Of a DNA stretch of 5,276 nt, positions 1 through 5,276 are shown piece by piece. The position numbers and the translations under genes were made by a program. The DNA comes from JASFRS01 sp050114795 (GTDB lineage Bacteria > Pseudomonadota > Alphaproteobacteria > Sphingomonadales > CAKZYD01). The notes under the pieces were generated by a model. The model did no database searches. It saw nothing but the letters and a program-made list of their open reading frames with translations, and was not told the DNA's origin. How positions within the stretch are numbered: position 1 is the first letter of the stretch; every line of letters starts with the position of its first letter. The stretch spans positions 1-5,276 of the forward strand of contig JASFRS010000170.1 of NCBI GenBank assembly GCA_050114795.1, in the 5' to 3' direction.

Positions 1-15
1 CAGAAATAACCCATT

Positions 16-49
16 AAAAAACTGCCACGTATCTAATACGTGGCAGTTT
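16..49 (-). terminator. Rho-independent terminator after the double-glycine peptide gene
   Basis: A perfect 13-bp inverted repeat (19-31 and 37-49, arm AAACTGCCACGTA on the minus strand) surrounds a 5-nt loop. On the minus strand the hairpin runs straight into six T residues (21-16), the layout of an intrinsic terminator. It begins 25 nt downstream of the stop codon of the small peptide gene. Read on the plus strand the hairpin is followed by only three T, so it should work mainly for minus-strand transcripts. No comparable hairpin follows the kinase or the transporter gene, so this is the only convincing terminator in the window. Confidence 0.9.
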
Positions 50-74
50 CATCTCTAGTTGTCAGTGTCTCGAC

Positions 75-179
75 TTAACGAGGACGCTGAGTTGGGAACC
101 TCATGCCACCAGAGACCTGTTCCGTCTCTTTGGCTGAAAGTTCACGCACCTCGGCGATTTTACGTTCGGTCTTTTCCAT
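75..179 (-). CDS. Double-glycine-leader peptide precursor (34 aa, nine-residue core)
   Basis: This short gene encodes a likely secreted-peptide precursor. Residues 1-25 form a charged leader ending in ELSAKETEQVSGG, matching the double-glycine leaders cut by C39 peptidase domains: Val at -4, Glu at -8, Leu at -12, Val at -15, Gly-Gly at -2/-1. Position -7 is Thr, where a hydrophobic residue is usual. Cleavage after Gly25 would release residues 26-34, MRFPTQRPR (coded by 104-78), with three Arg, two Pro and no acidic residue. The ATG at 179-177 has a good Shine-Dalgarno, AGGGAAG at 191-185. The gene has its own terminator and lies on the same strand as the C39 transporter gene, a matching exporter and processing protease. 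Family knowledge supports export after leader removal; whether the core is a bacteriocin, a pheromone or something else is not shown. I do not recognise the core. Being short, the gene is easily missed by automated annotation. Confidence 0.87.
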   Translation of the reverse strand: MEKTERKIAEVRELSAKETEQVSGGMRFPTQRPR

Positions 180-184
180 TGGTG

Positions 185-191
185 CTTCCCT
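185..191 (-). promoter_or_regulatory. Ribosome binding site of the peptide gene
   Basis: On the minus strand AGGGAAG lies five bases before the ATG at 179-177, with its AGGGA core seven bases before it. This supports translation of a gene too short to be trusted on length alone and fixes its start. Confidence 0.75.
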
Positions 192-204
192 GTAGTTAAA
201 CGCC

Positions 205-220
205 TGTCGGAAATCCGACA
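205..220. repeat. Perfect 16-bp dyad in the leader of the peptide gene
   Basis: TGTCGGA and TCCGACA form a perfect 7-bp inverted repeat around two central bases. It lies 25 bases upstream of the peptide start codon and 13 bases upstream of its ribosome binding site. As DNA it could be the operator of a dimeric regulator. As RNA it could fold as a six-pair stem with a four-base loop in the 5' untranslated region. No T-run follows it, so it is not an intrinsic terminator. No known operator was recognised. Confidence 0.6.
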
Positions 221-262
221 AAGCAATGAGAACGCACAATTAGGACACGAGTCAATTCATGG

Positions 263-277
263 TTAATCAAAGGTTAA
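263..277 (-). promoter_or_regulatory. CtrA-type binding site (TTAA-N7-TTAA)
   Basis: The minus strand reads GTTAACCTTTGATTAACC here, with two TTAA words exactly seven bases apart; the second half also continues into TTAACCAT. TTAA-N7-TTAA is the established full recognition motif of CtrA, the alphaproteobacterial cell-cycle and motility response regulator, often found near the -35 position of promoters it controls. The box centre is about 90 bases upstream of the peptide start codon. If it lay near -35, transcription would start around 235 and leave an mRNA leader containing the dyad. A TTGACT at 255-250 could be a -35 element, but no good -10 follows at 16-17 bases. AT-rich sequence raises the chance of a random match, so regulation by CtrA is inferred. 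Confidence 0.5.
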
Positions 278-448
278 CTATTATCTCAAATTAACAAACA
301 ATTTTAACTTAAATGTCGCGATTGTTTCTCTGTTGAGCATTTGCATATAAAATACACGTAATAGTAGATAAATTTAGCTTATTTACGCGAGTGAGGTGTT
401 GGTTGAGTGATTCGAAAGGTTAACGGCAAATCTTTGAAATATTTGAGT

Positions 449-2605
449 TTAAGCCGCCGCGCTACCGTTTTTCTTTTCACTTACCCTGGACAAGGGAATG
501 GGTGCATCTGCGATGCAGCGTTCAGGCAGTCTGATGCTCACACGTGTGCCATGACCCACTTTGGTCCAAATATCCATGGTGCCACCGTGTTGCTCGACAA
601 TGGATTTTGCGATGGGGAGTCCTAAGCCAACCCCTTGATGGGAGCGATCCCAACCTTCGCTCGCCTGTACAAATGGTTCCATGATGGAATCCAATTTGTC
701 TGGCTCAATACCAATGCCGTTGTCGGAAACTGAAATGAAGAATTCACCTGTGCTGGTCCGCCGTGCTGTGACTTCGATATGCGCGTTTTCGTCCGTAAAT
801 TTGATCGCGTTGGAGATGAGGTTGATGAGAACCTGGGTCATCCTTCTTGTGTCCACGCACAAGTCTGGGAGGCGTGTATCGATATTATAGACGATGCGTT
901 TATGCTGTTCCTCGGCCATCGGGTCGACGATCATTGCTGCATTTTCGATAATGGTTTGGAAATTACAGGTGTTGCGCACTACTGTGACGCCACCGGTCTC
1001 AATCTGCGCTACATTCAGGATATCACTGATAATATCAAGAAGGTGTTGGCCTGAACGATTAATCAACCCCGCATATTCTGACGCCTGAGATTGTGGTTCT
1101 TCTCTTTTGCCAACTGCCATGAGCAGGTCAGAGAAGCCAATGATGGCATTTAGTGGTGTCCGCAGCTCGTGGCTCATATTTGCCAGGAAGCGCGATTTTG
1201 CAGCATTTGCAGCCTCTGCCTTGCGCTTTGCGATATCAAGTGCCTTGGCAACTTGTTTCTGATAGATGAACGCAATGCCAACGCCAATGAGCAGAAGCCC
1301 CAAAAGCACCAGGATGACAGTCTGTGCGCGGATGCGTTGTTTCGCCAATTCTTGCTCCCTGTCTAGGAGGGCGCGTTCAGCATGTGCACGGGCGAGTTCA
1401 GCATCCAAGTCCGCTCTAAGCGACTTCACCTCTTTTGAGGATTCTTCCCGGACAGAGGCGATATAAGCCTCAACAAAAGTGTCAGATAATTTGATTGCAT
1501 CATCAAGCCGACCTTCGGCCCGCGCGATTTCTGCTTGAGCATGAAGGAATTCGGGGCGCCAACTTTCATAATAATTTACACCATCGCCTTCGAAGAAGGT
1601 TTTGGCGATGGTCATCATTTGCTTGGCCTCTTCCATTTCGCCAAGGCGTACAAGGTTTCCTGTTTGAATGATGTAAAAGGCACCTTCGGTCTGTACGAAG
1701 TCCGGGAATTTTTCGATGGCTTCGCGGACATAAGCGGCAGATGCGGCATAGTCTTCAAGTCTATGCGTTACAAGCGCCAAGCCAAAGAGGACGGAGAACC
1801 TCTGGTCAGTTTTGCCCGCTTGAATAAGGAGGCTATCCAAAGCTTCATGAAATTGAAGGGAGAGCTTGAATTCACTTCTCAGCCGCAGCAAATATCCAAG
1901 GTTTTCAATGATAAAGTCGCCGCCAACAGGTAATGCGCTTGATTGACCAATTTGCAGGAGTTGCACTGAGGATTCCAAAAGGGCCTGGAAATCACCACTA
2001 TCCGCATGAATATAAATCATGGCCTGCAATAGGGAAATTTGCGGGATTGGTGCTTCTGTTTTGCCTTCAGGAATGGCGTTAAAGCCGGCTTTGAGCATAT
2101 TAATCGCATATTGCCTACGCCCCTGGCTCCAGGCGACGAGGCTTAGGATTTGCCGGATTTGAGCCTGGGCCATCCATTCGTCTTGGCCATTCGTAGCTTG
2201 CAACTCATGTTCCAGACGGGTGATTGGGTCTTCTAACTCACCATCCAAATAGTTGTTATAAATGTTGAATGCGGTTGCTATGGCGAAATAACCGCCATTG
2301 GCTTCCTGCTGCGCAAGGTGGGCCAATCGATCTGCGGTCTGCCTGGATGTCGTTGCGTCAAGTGAACCTAGGGCCAGCAATGTATACAGCGCGCGAAGTC
2401 TTTCGCTTGAAGTGCCATTATCTGCTTGGCGATTCAGTTTTGCTATAAAATCATCTGTAACCAAATAGGGGGTCTTTTGGATGTCTTGGAGAAGCGTTTG
2501 AGCCTGTTCTTTCAAGTCTTCAGGAATTTCTGCGCGTATGCTGGGGCACAGTGCCATCAATAACACTGATGCAATTACTATCAGCCTGGATATCCATCCA
2601 ATCAC
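449..2605 (-). CDS. Sensor histidine kinase with extracytoplasmic TPR-like domain
   Basis: This 718-residue membrane sensor kinase would autophosphorylate and pass phosphate to a response regulator not encoded here. Residues 1-25 look like a signal peptide ending in IRA. Residues about 60-385 are helical with TPR-like pairs (for example LEDYAASAAYVREAIEKFP at 283-301 and GRLDDAIKLSDTFVEAY at 365-381). A charged coiled-coil stretch (about 385-427) leads to one membrane helix (429-448). The HisKA domain has the H box with His479 in SHELRTPLNAIIGF. The HATPase domain keeps the N box (Asn595, Asn599), DNGIG (Asp628, Gly630, Gly632), Phe645 and GVGLGL (658-663), so it should be active. The final 24 residues look disordered. 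There is no receiver domain. The predicted topology puts the TPR-like part outside the cytoplasm. The start is GTG with AGGGG eight bases upstream. It sits between the exporter gene and the peptide gene, so sensing of the peptide or of secretion state is a reasonable but unproved idea. Confidence 0.93.
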   Translation of the reverse strand: MIGWISRLIVIASVLLMALCPSIRAEIPEDLKEQAQTLLQDIQKTPYLVTDDFIAKLNRQADNGTSSERLRALYTLLALGSLDATTSRQTADRLAHLAQQEANGGYFAIATAFNIYNNYLDGELEDPITRLEHELQATNGQDEWMAQAQIRQILSLVAWSQGRRQYAINMLKAGFNAIPEGKTEAPIPQISLLQAMIYIHADSGDFQALLESSVQLLQIGQSSALPVGGDFIIENLGYLLRLRSEFKLSLQFHEALDSLLIQAGKTDQRFSVLFGLALVTHRLEDYAASAAYVREAIEKFPDFVQTEGAFYIIQTGNLVRLGEMEEAKQMMTIAKTFFEGDGVNYYESWRPEFLHAQAEIARAEGRLDDAIKLSDTFVEAYIASVREESSKEVKSLRADLDAELARAHAERALLDREQELAKQRIRAQTVILVLLGLLLIGVGIAFIYQKQVAKALDIAKRKAEAANAAKSRFLANMSHELRTPLNAIIGFSDLLMAVGKREEPQSQASEYAGLINRSGQHLLDIISDILNVAQIETGGVTVVRNTCNFQTIIENAAMIVDPMAEEQHKRIVYNIDTRLPDLCVDTRRMTQVLINLISNAIKFTDENAHIEVTARRTSTGEFFISVSDNGIGIEPDKLDSIMEPFVQASEGWDRSHQGVGLGLPIAKSIVEQHGGTMDIWTKVGHGTRVSIRLPERCIADAPIPLSRVSEKKNGSAAA

Positions 2606-2613
2606 AAGATTAA

Positions 2614-2618
2614 CCCCT
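2614..2618 (-). promoter_or_regulatory. Ribosome binding site fixing the GTG start of the kinase
   Basis: AGGGG on the minus strand lies eight bases before the GTG at 2605-2603. This start gives a complete signal peptide with a positive residue before the hydrophobic core, which supports the GTG over later starts. Confidence 0.65.
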
Positions 2619-2676
2619 GATAGGTCTTACCGGGGCTAGGCTTTATAATGGCAGTTAGATACTCATACGCCATGCC

Positions 2677-2700
2677 AACGGTAATCCCCCCTTAACCGTT
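2677..2700. repeat. Short inverted repeat upstream of the kinase gene
   Basis: AACGGT (2677-2682) and ACCGTT (2695-2700) are complementary around a 12-base spacer that includes a run of six C on the plus strand. The stem is only six pairs and no T-run follows on the minus strand, so it is not a convincing terminator for the transporter gene. It could be a protein-binding site or chance. Confidence 0.3.
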
Positions 2701-2729
2701 TTATAATGCCTTCAATTTATCAATAATTT

Positions 2730-2752
2730 CTTAAGTGTTACCTTAAGGTCAA
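2730..2752 (-). promoter_or_regulatory. CTTAAG direct repeat next to a possible -35 element
   Basis: Two copies of the palindrome CTTAAG (2730-2735 and 2742-2747) are separated by six bases, so their centres are 12 bases apart. The minus strand reads TTGACC at 2752-2747, a fair -35 element abutting the repeat. No clear -10 follows. The spacing between the TTAA words is eight bases, one more than the CtrA consensus. The 186-bp gap between transporter and kinase genes has no clear terminator, so this may be the kinase promoter or a regulator site. Evidence is weak. Confidence 0.3.
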
Positions 2753-2791
2753 ATTTTATTAAATTTCTGTGCCTCCCTCATGATGAGTCAG

Positions 2792-4954
2792 TCAAGCAAC
2801 GCTTAGGCTATCCTTTTGTTCATCCATGCGATTGCCATCATTGTTTTTCTCAAGCAGTTCAGGGCCTTGGAAACGTAAGACGCGATCCGCGCTTTTAACT
2901 GTGTCCGGCCTGTGTGCAACGATAATGCGTGTGATGCCCAAATTCGCTACGGCACTGTTCACTTCTTTTTCGGTTTCCAGATCAAGATGTGCGGTGCCTT
3001 CATCCAGGAATAACATGCGTGGTTTGCGATAAAGCGCACGCGCAAGCATCACGCGTTGTTTCTGTCCACCAGAAAGTGTTGTGCCCATATCGCCAACCAA
3101 AGTTTCAAAGCCCATTGGCATGCCGTTGATTTCTTCCAAAATCGCCGCGTCTTCAGCGCAAAGTGCGACATGTTCCAAATTCGGGTGTGGGTCAAAAAAG
3201 GCGATGTTGTCGACCAATGTTCCGCCAAATAATCGGTCTTCCTGCATCACTGCTGATACTTGCTCCCGCAGGTTTTTTAAGCCGAATTCCTGGATAGGGC
3301 GCCCATCAATGAGCACTTCGCCGCTTTGCGGTCTTAACAGCCCCAGCATGATTTTGACCAAAGTGGTTTTCCCGCAGCCTGATGGCCCAGTGATGGCGAC
3401 AGACTCTCCTGATTTGATGTGCAGGTTCAAATCTTTCAAAACATAGGGTTCTGAATCCGCATAACGGAAGTTGATGCCCCTCAATTCAATTTCACCGACG
3501 AGTTTATCTCCGGTGAGCAAGCGATCTTCATCAGGCTCGGGGTCGCTCATGGCGATATCGGATATGCGTTCAAGGTGGAGGTCGATCAATCGGAATTCCA
3601 AAAGCTGCTCAATTAAAGCCAGTGCTTTTTCCGTGAACAGGGTTTTATATGCCATGAAAGCAAAAATCATCCCGATGGTGAATTGCCCCGCCAGAACCAT
3701 GCGTGCGGCCAAGTAAATTACTAAAATGTTTTCAAGACCGAACAATAATTTATTGGCCAGTTCAAAATTTACCTTGGTTTTGCCAAAGCGCACTTCTGCA
3801 TTAATCACATCCGCCAAAAGATTTTGCCAGATCTGCTGCCTTTGAGCTTCCCCTGCAAATAATTTAATCGACATGATGCCGCGCACGGTTTCAATGAAAT
3901 TGGTGTGTTCTTTTGCGCGGGCTAAAATGGCATCCTCATTCTGGCGACGGAATACGCGGTAAAGAGCCAAGCGCAGTACCACATTCAATATAAAAGCCAA
4001 CGCTGTCACAGTCGCTAACATGGGCGAATAGATATACATCAGAACCAATGTCGTCAGCGCCATAGACCCATCAATCAAACCGGCAATCAGACCCTCGGTG
4101 AGTAGTCTCTTAATGGGTTCCGTTGACGCGAAGCGTGAATCCACATCGCCTATATGCCTCTTGTCGAAAAACTCCTGCGGCAGATGGATCATGTGGCGGA
4201 AAAGATTGATCATCATCTGGTAACTCATCATCCCGCCGATGAAGAGCACGAGGCGACCGCGCAATGCGTTGGCTGCCACATAAATCAATGTGAACAGCCC
4301 GAATCCAACCGCCAATACAACAAGAAGGTCGGTATCAAATTTGGTCAAGACCTGGTCGATGACAAGCTGCACATAGAAGGGGCTGATGAGAACGAAAAGC
4401 TGAAGAATGATGGACAGCGCCAATAGCTGTAACGCCGCGCGTTTCAGCCCAATCAGTCTTGACCATAATTGGGAAAGTTTAAGTTTCTGCCGAACATCCG
4501 CTTTTTGAAAGCCCTCAGCCGGCTGCATTTCAACGGCGATACCTGTGTAGTGTTTGGATACTGTATTCCAATCCAGAGCCTGTTCGCCGCGCGCGGGGTC
4601 ATGAATGACAATGCCTTTGCGATTAACGGACCTTAGCACCACAAAATGGTTCATATTCCAATGTAGGACGGCCGGAAGCTGGATCTGGTCGAGGGCTTCC
4701 ATATCCACTTTTAGCGGGCGCGAGGCCAGCTTCATAGTATCTGCCATATCCAGGAGCGTTTGAAGATTAACGCCTTTCAAGGAAATGGGAAAACGCCTAC
4801 GCAAAGTGGTCATGTCAGAGCGATAACCATAATATCCGGCAACCATCGCTAGGCAGGCAAGGCTGCATTCGGCGGCCTCCGTCTGACGGACCAAAGGCAG
4901 GCGGGCACTTCCGCTGAAATTCAATTGGGATAGCGCTGCGAGACTATTGTTCAT
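2792..4954 (-). CDS. Peptidase-containing ABC exporter (CvaB/RaxB type)
   Basis: This 720-residue inner-membrane protein is predicted to cut double-glycine leaders and export the released peptide using ATP. The N-terminal C39 peptidase domain (about 18-145) keeps Gln24, the catalytic Cys30 in TEAAECSLACLAM, His103 in NMNHF and Asp119 in HDPARG. An ABC transmembrane domain follows (about 170-450, hydrophobic segments near 176-200, 209-229, 288-308, 312-332, 404-422 and 424-440). The nucleotide-binding domain has Walker A GPSGCGKT (523-530), Q-loop Gln571, signature LSGGQ (627-631), Walker B LFLDE (648-652), D-loop HLD (655-657) and switch His681. All key residues are present and the length is normal for the family. 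The ATG overlaps the upstream stop as ATGA (4954-4951), and GGGGAG (4966-4961) lies six bases before it, implying translational coupling to the fusion-protein gene. The likely substrate is the GG-leader peptide encoded at 179-75. It is not a toxin-type (HlyB-like) transporter, because those lack the catalytic Cys. Confidence 0.96.
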   Translation of the reverse strand: MNNSLAALSQLNFSGSARLPLVRQTEAAECSLACLAMVAGYYGYRSDMTTLRRRFPISLKGVNLQTLLDMADTMKLASRPLKVDMEALDQIQLPAVLHWNMNHFVVLRSVNRKGIVIHDPARGEQALDWNTVSKHYTGIAVEMQPAEGFQKADVRQKLKLSQLWSRLIGLKRAALQLLALSIILQLFVLISPFYVQLVIDQVLTKFDTDLLVVLAVGFGLFTLIYVAANALRGRLVLFIGGMMSYQMMINLFRHMIHLPQEFFDKRHIGDVDSRFASTEPIKRLLTEGLIAGLIDGSMALTTLVLMYIYSPMLATVTALAFILNVVLRLALYRVFRRQNEDAILARAKEHTNFIETVRGIMSIKLFAGEAQRQQIWQNLLADVINAEVRFGKTKVNFELANKLLFGLENILVIYLAARMVLAGQFTIGMIFAFMAYKTLFTEKALALIEQLLEFRLIDLHLERISDIAMSDPEPDEDRLLTGDKLVGEIELRGINFRYADSEPYVLKDLNLHIKSGESVAITGPSGCGKTTLVKIMLGLLRPQSGEVLIDGRPIQEFGLKNLREQVSAVMQEDRLFGGTLVDNIAFFDPHPNLEHVALCAEDAAILEEINGMPMGFETLVGDMGTTLSGGQKQRVMLARALYRKPRMLFLDEGTAHLDLETEKEVNSAVANLGITRIIVAHRPDTVKSADRVLRFQGPELLEKNNDGNRMDEQKDSLSVA

Positions 4955-5276
4955 CCACCACTCCCCACGGCGCGCAAGGGTTCAAGGAGCCGTGCCATTA
5001 GATTTTGCCGCTCTAATACGATACGGGCCTGTAAAGTCATGCCAGGCTGTAAGGGAAATAGGTCGCCAAAGGCGTCAACATCCTGACGGTTTAAAGTCAC
5101 TTTGACGCGATAGGCCGGTTCTTGAAGCGCGAAGGGCGCAGAAGATTCCTCCGGGGCTATGATCGTTTTTGTGACCATTTTAACCGTGCCCATATAGGTG
5201 CCAAAGCGCTGATAAGGGAAGGCGTCGTAAAGCAATCGTACTTCCTGCCCTTCTTTCACAAAGCCGATTGCTCGGC
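4951..5276 (-). CDS. HlyD/CvaA/RaxA-family membrane fusion protein, C-terminal part
   Basis: This is the last 107 or so residues of a periplasmic adaptor that would join the ABC exporter in the inner membrane to an outer-membrane channel of the TolC type. The reading frame is open to the window edge (AIGFVKEGQEVRLLYDAFPY near the start), so the N-terminal membrane anchor, coiled coil and lipoyl parts are outside. The GTG at 5259-5257 is an internal Val codon, not the start. FVKEGQEVRLLYDAFPYQRF, then GTYMGTV and, later, LQPGMTLQARIVLERQNL are typical of the C-terminal beta-domain of bacteriocin-export adaptors. The C-terminus is LLEPLRAVGSGG. Its TGA overlaps the transporter ATG by four bases. 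Pairing with a C39 transporter places it with CvaA/RaxA-type adaptors. No outer-membrane channel gene is visible. Confidence 0.92.
   Translation of the reverse strand, partial: RAIGFVKEGQEVRLLYDAFPYQRFGTYMGTVKMVTKTIIAPEESSAPFALQEPAYRVKVTLNRQDVDAFGDLFPLQPGMTLQARIVLERQNLMARLLEPLRAVGSGG

Larger units (their letters stand above)
180..448 (-). other. AT-rich upstream region of the peptide gene
   Basis: These 269 bases separate the kinase stop codon from the small peptide gene and are clearly more AT-rich than the genes. They hold a ribosome binding site (185-191), a 16-bp dyad (205-220), a CtrA-type box (263-277) and further TTAA words at 291-294, 304-307, 309-312 and 420-423. I see no terminator hairpin after the kinase, so readthrough from the kinase gene is possible. 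The length and the regulatory-looking sites suggest that the peptide gene also has its own promoter. No convincing additional gene was found on either strand. Confidence 0.6.

Noticed and set aside
55..110. Possible frameshift truncating a longer peptide core
   Set aside because: A shifted frame from the GG region would read on to a TAG at 57-55, but it gives no Gly-rich or Cys-containing bacteriocin-like sequence. The existing stop is followed at a normal distance by the terminator, so the short core is taken as real.
281..346. Minus-strand 21-codon frame in the spacer before the peptide gene
   Set aside because: It has no ribosome binding site, no GG motif and AT-driven composition, and would run close to the CtrA-type box; it is probably chance.
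407..625. Plus-strand open frame of 72 codons crossing the kinase 3' end
   Set aside because: It mostly overlaps the conserved HATPase end of the kinase on the other strand and has no recognisable motif.
1535..1933. Plus-strand open frame of 132 codons
   Set aside because: It lies wholly inside the kinase gene on the opposite strand, has no recognisable domain and is explained as a shadow of that gene.
2546..2605. Lipoprotein signal in the kinase N-terminus
   Set aside because: Cys20 follows MAL, and Leu directly before the Cys does not fit the lipobox; an ordinary signal peptide ending at Ala25 fits better.
2775..2790. CTCAT/ATGAG dyad after the transporter stop as a terminator
   Set aside because: The stem is only five pairs around one base and no T-run follows, so it is not an intrinsic terminator.
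3081..3446. Plus-strand open frame of 121 codons
   Set aside because: It lies antisense to the ATP-binding domain of the transporter, whose motifs are intact; the plus-strand product is Ser/Pro/Lys-rich with no recognisable domain.
4154..4426. Plus-strand open frame of 90 codons
   Set aside because: It is antisense to the transporter membrane domain and its composition matches no known family; treated as a shadow.
1..5276. CRISPR array, tRNA, rRNA or insertion sequence
   Set aside because: No regularly spaced repeats, cloverleaf-type sequence, rRNA segments, transposase motifs or terminal inverted repeats were seen on either strand.

Overview
The window reads as part of an alphaproteobacterial peptide-export locus. 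The evidence for the group is indirect: the kinase H-box region (NMSHELRTPLNAIIGFSDLL) resembles alphaproteobacterial kinases of the PleC/DivJ type, and there is a perfect TTAA-N7-TTAA site of the kind bound by the alphaproteobacterial regulator CtrA. Genus and species cannot be told. All supported genes lie on the minus strand, so transcription runs from high to low coordinates.

Layout in transcription order: (1) 5276-4951, the C-terminal end of an HlyD/CvaA/RaxA-type membrane fusion protein, cut by the window edge; (2) 4954-2792, a complete CvaB/RaxB-type peptidase-containing ABC transporter, whose ATG overlaps the stop of gene 1; (3) a 186-bp AT-rich gap with a CTTAAG direct repeat; (4) 2605-449, a sensor histidine kinase with a signal peptide, a helical TPR-like extracytoplasmic region, one membrane helix and a HisKA/HATPase core, starting at GTG; (5) a 269-bp AT-rich gap with a CtrA-type box and a 16-bp perfect dyad; (6) 179-75, a 34-codon gene whose product ends its leader in VSGG and carries a nine-residue core, MRFPTQRPR; (7) 49-16, a strong intrinsic terminator.

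The small gene at 179-75 is the key to the window. It is a double-glycine-leader precursor, the substrate class that C39 peptidase-containing transporters cleave and export. The inferred system is: precursor made in the cytoplasm, leader removed after GG by the C39 domain of the transporter, and core exported through the transporter, the fusion protein and an outer-membrane channel encoded elsewhere. The adjacent kinase has a TPR-like sensor outside the cytoplasm, and no immunity gene is seen. The locus may therefore be a peptide-signalling circuit rather than, or as well as, a bacteriocin system. The signalling role is inference; the precursor and exporter assignments rest on visible motifs.
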